DNA of 64,000 nucleotides, taken from positions 104,696,941-104,760,940 of the forward strand of contig QVOM02000112.1 in the NCBI GenBank assembly GCA_003586115.2. Reading direction: 5' to 3'. Both the position numbers and the translations under genes were made by a program. The notes below the pieces were generated by a model that was not told the DNA's origin, searched no databases, and saw only the letters and a program-made list of their open reading frames with translations. Source of the stretch: Salvator merianae (taxonomy: Eukaryota; Chordata; Lepidosauria; Squamata; Teiidae). Positions 1 to 11,880 of the stretch are shown in pieces (positions within the stretch are counted from its first letter, which is position 1; every line of letters begins with the position of its first letter).

Positions 1-414
1 CTGAAAACAAACCAAAAAGAAGGGACTCCAAGAACAACTCATTGGTTCAATTTGCCACCTTCCACATCATACCCAAGCCATAACCTCTCCTTTCCCAATC
101 GCATCTCTCCAATCCCTGGGCAATGTCATGACATCCCCCATCACACCTGCAGGGGTCTTACTTTGTCACTGTTCACACCACCTAGACAAGACCATGGAAG
201 CTGGGAGGTTGGTTCCTTTCAGCTTACTAGGTCTTCTGGAGTGAAGCACTATAAGTCCTCCCAGATGTTCTAGTGTGTGGATGTGCATACATCCAGTTCC
301 TACAAGGGCCTCAAGCTGATAAATTATGTATGATGCCTTCGCAGGAAGTATGCATCTGAACCTACTCCTGAACATGCCTAGACCATGGGCTTCCACAGGC
401 AATGGGCTGGTCAC

Positions 415-484
415 ACTGAGAACAGGATGCTAGACTAGATGGACCAGTGGCCTAATCTAGTAGGATATTTCTTGTGTTCTTGTG
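415..484 (+). repeat. 3' end of a CR1-type LINE
   Basis: The string GGATGCTAGACTAGATGGAC, followed by a 'gtggcctaatctag' segment and a TGTTCTTGTG terminus, is the same 3' end seen at 3090-3160 and 32085-32145. The body of this copy, left of about 415, is too degraded to delimit. It lies in a WASF3 intron in antisense orientation to the gene. Confidence 0.7.
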
Positions 485-933
485 ATTTTAACCAAGTCAG
501 CATTGCTGCCCTGGATTTGAAAACATGCACAGTCCATATATATTTAATTTTTCATGGCTAAAAAAAGTTTTAAAAGTGAGCTGGACAGGTAAAACGTTTC
601 ACATTAGAAAAAAGAACCCAGAATTCTGCAACAGTTTTCAGACAGAAAGAAATGAAGCTGCTGCTCCAGATGGCCAAATCTCTTTTTCAAGTGTAATTTG
701 GGCCCATGCTAAAATATAATAAACATTTTAGGAATGAGATCTTATCTACACGTACTATTTGAGTTTTACTTTAACTGCATACACAAAATTAGTATTTAAG
801 TACCACAACACAGTAGTTCCAAAATTATTAGGTAATCAGGTAGCAACATTTTGCTATATTTCTCCTGCATCATTTCTGTACAAAAAGAGTAAGAAAATGA
901 TCAGACCGTTTAAACCATTTCAAGTTACCATAC
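485..933 (-). other. WASF3 intron sequence, nothing recognised
   Basis: AT-rich intronic DNA downstream of the third coding exon. I see no exon-like, repeat-like or structured feature in it. Confidence 0.5.
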
Positions 934-1087
934 CTATAGGCAGTAAGAATATTCAGTGGAGGTGGTTTGTCGCTCTGGTTATATATATCAGCAATAGGGT
1001 TGGGAATACTATTCTTTGAAACCACCTGCTGATCTTGGATGGTAGAACTTTTGAATGCTTTTTTCATGTTGATATCCTGCAATGATA
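934..1087 (-). CDS. WASF3: WASF3 (WAVE3) third coding exon, WAVE homology domain
   Basis: This 154-nt internal exon continues the WAVE homology domain of WASF3, an actin-nucleation promoting factor that works in the WAVE regulatory complex (CYFIP, NCKAP1, ABI, BRK1) downstream of Rac and activates Arp2/3 at the cell edge. On the minus strand an AG acceptor lies at 1089-1088 and a GT donor at 933-932. The exon completes a valine codon begun in the previous exon, then reads SLQDINMKKAFKSST, SKNSIPNPIADIYNQSDKPP and LNILTAYR. This matches vertebrate WASF3 as I know it (SKNSIPNPVADIYNQSD) and not WASF1 or WASF2, which have FDRK or FDRN at that place. Alanine in LTAYR replaces the proline usual in the family. 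The exon ends in phase 2; the next exon lies beyond the left edge of the window. Confidence 0.96.
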
Positions 1088-2036
1088 CTGTTGATCAAAG
1101 AAAAAAAAATAGTAGAAACAAAATTAGATGCAGAATAGCTAACTGGAATATGGTAGAGTAAGTTAAATTAAAGCATTATTAAATGTTTTAAATAAGTTTT
1201 TTATTTTCAATAATCAGACTTCCGCTGATCTTAAGGGAGGGCTAAAAGTTGGCTTTCTATGTTAGAAACACAATTTGTAGATGTGATTTCTGAGTTATTT
1301 AATATCCAGATATGTTTTTAGAATCATGTAAGGACCTTAAATTTCCTAGGCAAAAGAATTGCCAAAAGAGCCCATTTCCAGCACCCTTTCCGGAGCCCAG
1401 AGAAATGGTGCCAGACTCTGTACTGATTGGGCCAGTCCAGCTAGGAACACTCAGGACACCACTTTAAAGCAGTCTCCCTTTGGATTGCTCTCAGGTACAA
1501 ATTTTCATACCAAGTTAAGGACTCCCTTGGAGATACAGTCTCCCAGGACCACTCTACTAAGCAGATGCTGCATTCCACAGTGGCAGGCAGCCTGGTCTTT
1601 GAGAATCACACAAGAGGTTGCCTTAGATAGCCAGGTCCGAAGCCATTTGGAAATTTAGACAGTAAAACTGACATTCCAGAAGGAGCATTGAAAACATCTA
1701 ACAACCACTGAACATCTTTCAATATCTGAATGATGTTATTTTAATTCTGTCTATGAACTGGTAGGCAAACTGTTTTGATTTGTTTCAACTGAACCTTCAG
1801 GAGCCAATTGAAAGGAAGTCTAATATAGAAAGCACTATGGTAGTCCAAACATACGGCCAAATTAGGCTGATGCAGCTAACAAACTAGACAACAATCTGCA
1901 TTGTTGCCATCCAGGGACAGCACTGGGTTGGTACGAGTGATTTGGAAAGGCTACGTGGGAGGTCCTGGAAGCCAAATTTAGGATGTTATATAGAAGATTG
2001 AAGTCCAGAACATCCAAGGTTGCATTCTTAGAAATG
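1088..2036. other. WASF3 intron 3 sequence, unidentified old repeats possible
   Basis: Intronic DNA. The segment at about 1360-1700 on the minus strand has a composition and phrase order suggestive of a decayed LINE 3' region, but I cannot assign it. Nothing else is recognisable. Confidence 0.4.
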
Positions 2037-3160
2037 CTACCTGTTCCATATGCAGGGCCAGCCAGACAGGCGGCGCTTGGGGGGCTCAATACATGGATGA
2101 GGCAGTGGTGTTAAGAGGAAGGATTTATGCTTTGTTAGGCACTGGAAAACATTTTGGGACAAGCAAAATCTGTATGAAAGGGATGGACAGCACTTGAACC
2201 AAAATGGAACCAAGCTGCTGCCACAAAGTTTATGACATTAAATTATTCAGGGTAATGGAAACTGAAAAAAATTGTGAAGAGCTCCAGAGGAACCGCTTGC
2301 CATTGGGTGAATGGGCAACCAAGTGGCAAATGTACTTCAAACTTATTAAGTGTAAAGTGATGCAACTGGGGCAAAGATTCCCAGTTACACCTATAAATTG
2401 ATGGGGACTCAGCTTTCTGTGACAGGCCAAGGAAAGGGAACTTGGAATGCTAGAGGACAGTTCAATGAAGATGTAGACCCAATGCATAGCAACAGTGAAA
2501 AAAACAAATTCAATGCTAGGGATAATTAGGAAAGGAACAGAAATAAGTCAGCAAGCATCATTGTGCTTCTTTATATTCTACGGTGAGGCCATATTTAGAA
2601 TATTATGTGCAAGTCTGCTCATTACACTTCAGAAAGGATACAGTGGAACAGGAAAAAATGCAGAAAAAGGCAACCAAATTATCGGGGGATAGAACACCTC
2701 CATGAAGAGATCAGGTTCTGACATCTAGGTCACTTCAGCCTTGAAAGATGCCCTTTCACGCAATACTAGAACCAGGGAGCACTCTATGTAGCTAAAGAGC
2801 AGAAAACTAAGGACCAACAAGGGGAAGTATTTCTTCACCCAGAGGGCCAACTGCTTGTGGAACTTATTACCCAAAGAGGTGTTAACAGCAATCAGCTTGG
2901 AAGAATTCATGGAGCACAGGTGTATCAATGGCTACTGGAATCAATGTCTAGGTATCAGCTCCAGCTAGAGAGACAGATAGGATGCTTCTAAAGGCCATTT
3001 GCAGGGGGGCGAGAGCAGGTGAAGGTTTTGCCTTCACCTTCTGCTCGAGAATGCCCAGAAACAATTTGGTGGGCCATTGTGTGGGACAGGATGCTAGACT
3101 AGATGGATTATGGCCTTGATCCAGCAGGGCTCCTTTTATGTTCTTATGTTCTTAAATAGT
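2037..3160 (+). mobile_element. CR1-type LINE, internally deleted and decayed
   Basis: A plus-strand LINE remnant. At about 2122-2220 one frame reads FVRHWKTFWDK, then LYERDGQHLNQNGTKLL. The DG.HLN box resembles the last catalytic block of the esterase-like domain in CR1 ORF1. Directly after it, at about 2225-2260, another frame reads YDIKLFRVMETEKNCEEL, the equivalent of the FADDTKLFRV reverse transcriptase box. ORF1 and the RT palm are therefore joined with most of the element missing. The rest follows the same order as the copy at 30.6-32.1 kb and ends in the 'atggattatggcc' and TTATGTTCTTATGTTCTTA 3' terminus. Stops and frameshifts are frequent. Confidence 0.85.
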
Positions 3161-3299
3161 AATCCTGTAGAAATAGACAGAGCAGCCCACTTCCTTCTTG
3201 TTTAAGTTTTCACCAGCTTTTAAGATAGTTCTGCCTCTGTTTTGAAATTGATTTTTAAAGGAAGAACCCATCCAAATTATTTAAAAAAAATTATTTAAA

Positions 3300-3510
3300 A
3301 AAATTCTGTGTGTGAGGAAGAACAGGAGTAGCACTGCCAGAGCACTACAAAACGACCTCCAGAGGGCTATTGGCATGCATTTTTCTGACCAAACTGTCAG
3401 AAACAGACTCCATGAGGATAGCCTGAAGACCCAATGTCCTGTAGTGGACCTGTGCTCATAGCCCAGCACCATGCAGCTCGATTGGCATTCGCCAGAGAAC
3501 ATCAGAATTG
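3300..3510 (+). mobile_element. Tc1-like transposase fragment
   Basis: The plus strand encodes a decayed piece of a Tc1-type DDE transposase: SDQTVRNRLHEDSLKTQCP followed by a segment ending DWHSPENI. This matches the family pattern 'vS.rTVRrRL...GL..r.P.....Lt..hr..RL.wAreh..W', which sits between the helix-turn-helix and the second catalytic aspartate. The expected FSDES box after the tryptophan is lost. No terminal inverted repeats were found. Frames shift between segments, so it is inactive. Confidence 0.7.
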
Positions 3511-4223
3511 GCAGATCCGATTCTAGTGTAGGAATCAGTATTTTACAAGGAGGCTGAAGGTTATCTTGTTCACTTTCCCAAATAATCTTTTTTTTCAGCA
3601 TTTTTGGGGAAAATGTTTGCTCTTCAGGGGAAGTAATGGGACCTAATTACATAGACTCACTGTTCCTAGGAAATTAATAAAGTATGGCTGTCTTCTACAC
3701 ATTTTTACTAGAATTTCCCTAACAAAAGCAAATGCATCTTACCATCACTTGCTACTGTCTGCAAAGGAACTGACGTTGCTGCTTTAAGCTACTGCAAGAA
3801 ACACTTCAGAAAAGTAATTAAGTCAACTTTAAGGCAGCTGTCAGCCACCTTGAAAGTACCAAATGTCTACTGTACATTTGGTTGCCACTGTAAATCTGCA
3901 TGACCATCAGATTTGAAGAACATGATTTTACCCTCTTCCCATGTAGTCCATTAAATTGAGACTTCACTCTAAAAACATGCCCAAGCAATAAATCTAACAA
4001 ACAGTAGGACTCTCGAAAACTGAGGCTCATTGGCTATAAATATTAAGTTGTACTAAAATGTTTTCCTAATAAATTCCCAAAGACCCCTTCCTATAGCAAA
4101 TGATTTATTTAAGTAAGGCAAGCTGAAATATCATGCAATGCTGACTCAAACAGAAAAAACAAAAATTACTAGATACTCCTGTCAATACTTCCTCTAGCTT
4201 AATGCTCAAATACAATTGCATAC

Positions 4224-4358
4224 CTTCTTCAACCGTTGAATCTAGCTGGGTAACTTTGATAGCAAGGCGATCAATTCTGTCCTGAAGAGAATTTGCCCTG
4301 ATGTAGAAGTTGTTGGCCTCATTAAACAGCTCACCAAATATATCTTCAGCATGCTTGC
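4224..4358 (-). CDS. WASF3: WASF3 (WAVE3) second coding exon, WAVE homology domain
   Basis: This 135-nt exon encodes the coiled-coil part of the WAVE homology domain, the helical bundle that packs with ABI and BRK1 in the WAVE complex. The minus strand has a pyrimidine-rich tract and CAG acceptor at 4361-4359 and a GT donor at 4223-4222. It completes a serine codon from the previous exon and reads [19 protein letters not shown], then [18 protein letters not shown], then [26 protein letters not shown] is the WASF3 form; WASF1 has [20 protein letters not shown] here. The phase fits both neighbours (starts with 2 nt of a split codon, ends with 1 nt). Intron 3 (1088-4223) is about 3.1 kb. Confidence 0.97.
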
Positions 4359-4444
4359 CTGTAGAGAAAGAGGATGACATCTCCCTGGGCATTCAGGCAC
4401 TATGACATACACTACTCATTATCACTGTGAGTCTGCACAACTGA

Positions 4445-4625
4445 GAGTCAGTGTGTATAGTAGCCAGGGTGTGAGACTAGGACTTGGGAAGCCAGGATTC
4501 AAATCTCCAAAAGCCATGAAGCTCACTGACTGACTTGAGAATTGTTACTGCTGAGAAATAAAGATACCTATGCCAGCTGCACTAAGCTTCTTGGGAGAAA
4601 GGCGGGATGAAACACACGGATAGTA
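4445..4625 (+). mobile_element. tRNA-derived SINE with LINE-like 3' tail
   Basis: The sequence follows a familiar reptile SINE layout: 'gtgtatagtagccagggtg' corresponds to the tRNA-like head, GGATTCAAATCTCC to an RNA polymerase III box B, then 'gccatgaagctcactg', and finally the tail CTTGGGAGAAAGGCGGGATG, which resembles L2-type LINE 3' ends in this window. A related copy lies at 62320-62590. It is inserted in WASF3 between the second coding exon and the start-codon exon. Confidence 0.75.
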
Positions 4626-4779
4626 ATGTATTTTGGATTACAGCAGCAGCATAAAGTTTTTTCATCCTGCTAGTGTTTGTCATGGTACCTAAATGTTCTT
4701 AATAACTGAACTTGTTTTAACTCTTCTAAAGATTTATGAGAAAGCCCAGTGCCTGGAGGTGAAGAAGTACTTGGTCTGG

Positions 4780-5110
4780 CTAGTGACAAGCCATGCCTAG
4801 GGAAGATGCCTTGATCAAGATGTCATCCAGGTATGTAAAAGACAGCCATTCCCTAAATCATGAGAGGCTCCAAGGCAGTCATCAATATCTTGGTGATAAC
4901 CCTGGGACCCAAGACCAGACCAAATGGAAGAACACACAACCAAAAACAGCAACCAGTGACAGAGAAACTCAAGAACTTCCAGTGTTCTCCTGGCAATGAC
5001 ATATGAAGATACATTTCTGGTAGATCTACAGAGAGCATATAATACTTGGGATTCAGGGCCACTTAAATGGATGCAAAGAAAACACATGGGCTGCCCAGGG
5101 ATCCTGAAAT
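4780..5110 (-). mobile_element. DIRS-like retrotransposon reverse transcriptase remnant
   Basis: The minus strand encodes a block of a reverse transcriptase: SVDLPEMYLHM, EHWKFLSFSVTG, VLPFGLVLGPRVITKIL and, after a stop, AVFYIPG. The order corresponds to the DIRS/gypsy RT pattern 'DLKDAYFHI', 'KFLRF', 'LPFGLS.APRVFTK' and 'YLDD'. The R of PRVFTK and the WK-FL spacing favour DIRS-type tyrosine-recombinase elements over gypsy. The YLDD active site has become YIPG and there is a premature stop, so it is dead. The flank from 5110 to about 5280 probably belongs to the same element. Confidence 0.72.
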
Positions 5111-5279
5111 AACAGAAGACATGCTCCCACAGGCGCCAAACCTAGAGCAAAAACATCAGAACTGTTATTCAGTTCCCCTACAGCAGAGCTGAAGAACTTG
5201 GACAAAAATGGACTTGATTGCTTTCCCCGTTATTTGACTTATCTGGCTCTAGGGCAGCTAGATCTTTCCTTAGAATCGC

Positions 5280-6318
5280 TAGAACAAAATGATTGAAAGA
5301 TGAAGGTATGTTTCAACTGATACTTGCATCTGGAGTTACAATTTGTCCTTATATTTTGCAGAGAAAAGAGGAGGCATGACCAACTTCATATCCTTGGATT
5401 CAACTAAAATACCAGGGGGCACCTCATTTATCTCTCTCTCCCACACACACACACGCACACGAAACAGAAGCCCAATTATTGTTGAACCATCTTTCGAAGT
5501 GACTTGGGATACTTGGTCCATGTCCCAGTACTTAGCCCAGAAAGATCTACAAGTCGACATTTGCCAGACTGAAAAGTGCAGCAACATTTACACTTCTTAG
5601 CTTTTCTCCCCTCCACTTCCTCATATAGATACTTCTTCCATCTTTTCAAAAAAATTAACTAAGGGTGCTCTGAGAGAAAATTCTATGCTGCATGAATCTG
5701 TCAATGGCAGAGGAGAACTGGAGCCAACAGTAAGCAGCTGTGTCTTAAGACTTATTTCCAACTTCTCTGCCACCAATAAGATGATTAACCCATTAGTGAA
5801 TGGAGTCCTCCAGCATCAAAACACCAAAAAATTAAACATTTTTACTATAGTTCTGATGGTTTATGAAAGCTGTTGTTCACTGATTTCCTAACTTTATTAA
5901 TTATAACCGACCATTTGGTTGCTCTTTTTCTGGATAAAAACTGCCAGGAATACTAGGCCCATTTATGTACAAATGCTTATAAAACTCAAAATTCTTCAGC
6001 AAAAATGAAACATGCTGCTGGAAAGAAGAATGTCAGAAAGGTCACATAATTCTCCTCTGCTTTCCTCACCCTTTCAACAGTTGTAAAGAGAAATATTTGA
6101 AAAAGAGAGAATACTACCTATAAACATCAGAGGATACAAAATCAGAGTGGCAGAGCATTCATAGATTTATTGTGTTCCTTTGCATTAGTAATGAGCACCA
6201 AGATTGTTATCCCCAAAGCCTGGAAGCCAGCCAAAATAAGCTTTTTAAAATAGCTCATGCTTCCCAATTTCCCATAGAACCATTAAAAAAGGGATTTAAA
6301 AACCATCTAGTGACTTAC
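5280..6318. other. WASF3 intron 2 sequence
   Basis: Intronic DNA with a short CA-rich run at about 5442-5462. No further exon or repeat could be recognised. Confidence 0.5.
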
Positions 6319-6461
6319 TTAGGCTGCTCAGTTGGCGTATAATAGCAGCAAGAGTGTTATTGGTTACACATTCCAATTCACTAGTAATTCCCTCAGGCAG
6401 AGCTCCTCGGCAGAGGTGCCGAGGATCAATGTTCCGTTTCACTAACGGCATGATTCAGTAT
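6319..6461 (-). CDS. WASF3: WASF3 (WAVE3) start-codon exon
   Basis: This exon carries the WASF3 start codon at 6451 after 10 nt of 5' UTR (6461-6452). The acceptor is a clear polypyrimidine tract ending in CGCAG (AG at 6463-6462), and the donor is GTAAGT at 6318-6313. The coding part, 6451-6319, gives 44 codons plus 1 nt. It begins [20 protein letters not shown] and continues [20 protein letters not shown] and LSSL. The segment [17 protein letters not shown] identifies WASF3 rather than WASF1 (HTALPRGIKNELECVTN) or WASF2. The start follows from the universal MPLV.RNI N-terminus of WAVE proteins, and an in-frame TGA lies 9 nt upstream. Intron 2 (4359-6318) is about 2.0 kb. Confidence 0.97.
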
Positions 6462-9140
6462 CTGCGAAAAGAAAAAAACATTAGTATCTTTCTGAGCCCC
6501 TCTCTCAAACTTATAAAAACAGTTGCTGGTATTGTAACATGGAAACAACAGGATTTAAGCACAAACAGGGGCATTTTCAAAGCATCCACAGGATAAGACA
6601 AGCCCCATTCTTTTTTTGAGTGGATCTTACTATTTAAATAAGTTTTGTAAGGAAACAGATGACAGAATAAAACATATGCAATCAAACTGGCTAACACATA
6701 AAGATAGAATAAAACATATGTAGTCAAACTGGTTAACACATAAAGAGAACAGTCAAACTGACAATATAAGAATTGGCCCTGATGAACCTCTTGGTAGCAA
6801 GGGATTTTATACGCAATCAGACATCACAACAAGAGAGCTTATTCTTTGCTGGCAGCAGACTTGCCTCCCAAGGTGGTGCAAACGTCATATGACACCTGAG
6901 TATTTAAAGAGCATCATAAAAGATGAAAGTTTCACCAAGAAACTAAACACATAGTCAGTCCACTTTATACAGAACTCACATAAACAGCTTAGAATGCTCA
7001 GCACTTCCCAGTAGTATCTTGTAATTCTTCCAAGATTATTTTCTTAGCACTATATGCAAGCACTGAACAGTATGAGGACCATGCTCAATCTTAAAGAGTG
7101 TTACAGCCCTCAGGCTATGTGGAAGAGTAGAGCATATTCATAGGTGGAACCACTTCAACAAAAGGCTAACTTGCTAGTTTATTTTTCCATTATTATATAT
7201 TTTACAGTTTTAGTTTTGTTCCAATTGCCTCCTCTAGATGAAAGGCAAGCTAGAAACAAACCAAACTATAAAGGGCACACACAGAACTGACCATGCTACT
7301 TTTAGACTGCTTACAGTCATATATTAAAAGGCCCAATTTATGACAATGGTGGCAAAATGACTGATCGCCCAAAACTGGAAACATTACAAACTCGTATAAC
7401 AATCCGTGGAACACCACCATTCATGACACAACAGAATATCAGATAATGAGTTATAAGGGTACTGATATTGGACCAAAATTTTTCAGGAAGTGGGATTTTT
7501 TGTTAGAATGTGACAGAACTCGAGAAGATTTGAAAATACCACAGAAACTATATTTGAAATTCTGGTTCTAGGAACATATTTAGTTACGTTAATCATTGGA
7601 AACTGGGGGTCTGGGCGTTCGATATGCAGTAACTGAAGGAGAAAGGGATTATAGATGCATAGATTTCACTGTGGGTAGTGTTGTTATATGTTTTGTTTTT
7701 GATTGTGGGTTATTTATATTTTAGTTTTACTGTATTGATATTTTCTTCTGTTCTATAGTAAATCAAATCAATTTATATAAGAAAATAACTATTAGAAAGC
7801 GAGTGTCAACAGTATTCACAGTTTCAAACTTGGGTGAATTAGTGAAACAGTAAAGCAACTTGAAGAGCAAGAATCCCAAAATAGCTAAACAGTAACTTGT
7901 AGCAATCAAAGAAATTTTAACCATAGCCATGGCAAAAGGAGCACAAGACAGACTTAGAACCAAGTCACCAACTCTACTAACTGTTGAAGTGCAGAAGAAA
8001 CAGGGCAGAGATGCCAGCAAGGCTAGGAAAGCAGAGAGATCTTCAGGACCATTTGCAAGGCAAAGGAAGGCAGATCACAGGGTAAATTTTAATGTAAAAA
8101 TGAAGGTGGGCTGATGAAAGAAACAGGCGTAGGAAAGGGGAATGAGGGATTGTCAGGTCTGATATGCCTGTCATGGGGTTTATGGAAGTAATATACAACC
8201 TGTACTCTAGTACCATGTAGTCCACATGTAATCACATCGATCTTTGTAACTGCATATATATCTACAACACATATATCTTGTATTATCAATGGTATAAGTG
8301 CAAGTCTCAAAGGACAGAACAGGATTAGTGCTGAGCAGTCAGGAATGTTGGGAGACATGAACAAAAGGTGTGAATTAGCCATCTCAAGGTCGTTAGTTAG
8401 CTGAGAAAGTTTTCTGCAGTTAGAAGAGAAATAAAGCTGCCGCTTTGATTCCTGCACGGGAAGGAAAGGATATCCGTAGCTGCATTCTTTTACTTTAAGC
8501 AAAGTTAATCAACTTGTATCATGGACATTCAAATTTGAACAAAGCTTTCTTCATTAATTGAAAGAAGTGGATTATTTCAGCTTGAATCCCGGCAGAGTCT
8601 CACAAGTTGCTAAAAGTCTCAAAACCTCTCTCTCCAAGAGACAAAATGTTTTAGGATGAGGAGGACATAATAGAAGAGATAGGAGAGGAAGGAGATGTGG
8701 CTGGTGGAGAACAAAGAGTGAAAAGACAAGCCAGGAACCAAAGGCAGGACCAGACATCGGGGTGTCCACATGCAAAGATACTTGTTCTAGACCCAATCTG
8801 TGGAGATTCAGCCCTGGATTACTGTAAAGGAGCTGGACAGATATGCATCATGACTGGCTAGAGTGCCCAACCAGATATGCCAAGGGGCATATCGGATGGC
8901 AACCCAAGGGCATATCAGATGTGCACCAAGTATCCTGCATCTGGTTCTCCAACCCCCAAAAGACAATATTCCTCAGAGAAAGAATCAAAAACCAAGGCTT
9001 GAAGAAAAGGTAGCCTGTTCCAGCAGTTAAATCTCTGGAGAGTGCAGATGGAATAGGTCATACATTATATACTCCCCTCCCCATTCAGGCACTGTTTTGG
9101 CTGGTTTTATTATGACCAGCCCTGAGACCTTGAGGTATAG
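6462..9140 (-). other. WASF3 intron 1, gene-proximal part
   Basis: AT-rich intron DNA. A near-duplicate of about 45 bp occurs at 6660-6745 ('cagaataaaacatatg.a.tcaaactggctaacacataaag' twice). At about 7300-7790 the plus strand has the low-complexity, T-rich look of a LINE 3' region, but I could not identify it. No exon is evident. Confidence 0.4.
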
Positions 9141-9144
9141 AGCA

Positions 9145-9171
9145 GGATGGATGGATGGATGGATGGATGGA
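9145..9171 (+). repeat. (GGAT)n microsatellite
   Basis: Six to seven uninterrupted copies of the tetranucleotide GGAT. Confidence 0.95.
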
Positions 9172-11570
9172 CAAACAGACAGAGCCATGTTGAGCACAAG
9201 ATGGGATCTGAAGATCAGGGATGGGGGAGAGAGGAAGAGACCATTGATTTGTCAGCAGAAAAAAAGGATAGAAGACCCACCAGGGCATTGAGTTGTTCTA
9301 TGCTAGGCTCCCTACTAAATAGTGAGCAACAGACAGATCCCAAAGCCTGATGAGAATAAACTTGTTTAAGGAACTTAGAGACAGAGACAGGAGAGTTGAC
9401 TGCAGAAATGGATCTTAGCGTCCCTATCAGCCTTCACCTTCTCAGATAGCTGAGACAAGCTAGTTTTTACAGCTAACAAGAGTTGTGATCAGTCAGAGAG
9501 ACAGACAAGGGGCAGCCCCTGCCAAACTCAGCTGAATCTAATTGTGGCAAAAATTATCGAGAATCTCGATCTTGCAGTCTGAGAAACCAAAATGATCAAA
9601 TGAGTGATGGGTGGGAGGCAAGTCTGAAACCCTTGCTAACAGCTGTCAAAATGTCAGCTTACCATTATGAGGGGAGAGCAAAATGCTAGCCTCAGGCAGA
9701 AAGGAGGAAAAACAGTGCAAAGAACTGAAATAAAAATTTCTCCATCAGCCACAAGAAAAGGCAGAGAATAAAAGGCTACTGAATTCACAGTGAGTTAAAT
9801 CCAATTTGCAGTAAGAGAAAGAGAAGTGAATCCAGCTTTTTACCAAATATTTTCTGTAGCAGACAAAGAAACTGGAGGGAAGCACTTTTATAGTTTTACT
9901 CCCTGATTCTTTGCTAAGGAAACCTTAGGGAAGGGTTTTTATTAACTTGTGGAGACCTGAGGCACCAATCCACCGAGAAGTTAGGAGCCAAAATATGAGA
10001 AGCCCCTATGCCAAAAGGTGCTGGACCCCCCCCCCCCAATTCCCCATTAATCCTCAATTCATAGAGTTTAACATTTAATTTTCTCTCACTCAATTAAGAG
10101 GATCTTCATGTTTTCTTCCTTTTCTTCATACCATTACCAGGGTTTTGCATTTTTAATGCATTGATTTAACTTCTTCCTCAATGTTTTACTGATGGTTTCT
10201 AATAGTACATTCCTAAATATATCTACTTAGAACTAAGTACCATTGTGCTCAAAGCTGTTCACTCTTAAGTTAAAAAATTATGAAAGAGCTCAAGAATATT
10301 GGGCAGTATATACTCTTTGATGTAAGAAATAGTATTTGTAGATCGACTTCTACCCAACCTTATTTCTGCTGTATATTTTTGTCTTTCTATCTGATATTCC
10401 AAAAATATTAATAGAATTAATACTGTACATATTTATTAAGAGGATTTATTGTTCCTGCACCTGGAAGACTTCTACTGCTCCTTCTATGGAACACTGGTTT
10501 TTGAAACTGTGGAATATGCTTCAACATCAAAGTCAACTTCAGAACTGAGACTAAGGAGTGCTCACCATTTTGTCAATATGTAGAAATTACTTATAGACTG
10601 TAATGTTTTGCACAGTTCCAAAGATGCTGCGTTTTAATCTTGTAAGATTTACAGTAGATAAGGTTCTGTTGTGTCTATACTTGTTAAGACCTTATGGAAT
10701 GATTGGCATCTTTCTATTATTGCTTTGAGATAGTCTTATGAAAATCCAATAAAGAACTTCATAACAATTATTATTGTTGTTGTTATTGTTTCCTTTTCTC
10801 TCCAGTAGATATTTTAGTAACAAAGAGAGGTAAAAAGAAGCACTCATTACCTATTTCAATCTGTGTGTGGCCCTACATAAGCACACATATGCATGTATGT
10901 CTCTGCCCACTATAACTAGTAAGACCACTTCCCCCTCCCTGTGGCAATTTCAGTATTTGTCCTGTGGTTAGATTTTTGAATATCTTATTCCAGCTGTCCT
11001 TTCTGAGGAAGGATTGTGCAGTTCACTCACATGTGCAATCCATCTTGCAGTCTATGTGGGTTTTTACAGAAAGATCCAATCTTCAGAAGTACTGACATGA
11101 TAAGCAATTGTATAAGTTTGAACAGTAAGAATTAGGAGTACTGGAATATCAATAATGCTTTAAAAGAAGTTCTTACACTATGAGAATCAAAATGCAGATG
11201 CAGTATTGAGTTCCGCGCACAAGAATTCTCCCAAGTGCTTCTCTAACTCAGTCCAAAGGTAAAAAACAGCAAAATGTGGGCAATTTACATCATCTACAGC
11301 TATTCAGACTGTATTTTAGAGAGGTAGCATGACACAACATCATAGATCAGAAAATAAAGGTGTGTGTAAGGACAGAGAAAAGATCAACAACTTTTTTTTA
11401 TCTAGACTGAGCGGTTCAAGGTAATTGCTGGACAAGAGTCTGTTCTAAGTGGCAGTGATCCACCATAACAATTCAACTTTCAAAACAAAAATGAGGACCC
11501 CATTATAAAAGTACTATAAGACTTATAACAAATATAAACTGAAGACTTTACCACGTATATAAATGATTCA
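9172..11570. other. WASF3 intron 1, unidentified
   Basis: No exon seen. A C-run lies at 10027-10037. At 10749-10754 there is an AATAAA followed by a TTATTGTTGTTG run, so the preceding few hundred bases could be the 3' end of an old retroposed transcript; its parent is not recognisable. A segment at 9778-9885 resembles one at 18688-18750. Confidence 0.35.
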
Positions 11571-11880
11571 AAAGAAGACAGCCGAGAGGAATTGAGGGAA
11601 GAAATAATAAGCGTAACTCTTTGATCCAGCTAAACTGAAAATGAAAGAGAAAGAAGATGGAAGAAGTAATCTAAAGTTGTCAACCAGTGTGCACAAGGGG
11701 TAGTTTGGTATTGTGGTGCTGGGGAGTAGTTATTGTTTTTTGTTTGTTTCTTTTTTTCTTTCCTTTTCAATCTATATTCTTTTTTGGGGGGAGCACTATT
11801 TTTCTTTGTTATAATCTGTTATTTTTGTTATTTCTTTTTGTATAATTAAAAAATTCAATTAAAAAAAACAGCATCAAGAA
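11571..11880 (+). mobile_element. Possible L1-like 3' end with A-rich tail
   Basis: An A/G-rich segment followed by T-rich DNA and ending in 'ttcaattaaaaaaaa'. The same kind of terminus ('ccaattaaaaaaaag') closes the retroposon at 33392-33648, which has target-site duplications. No duplication was seen here and no protein is encoded, so the class is uncertain. Confidence 0.4.
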
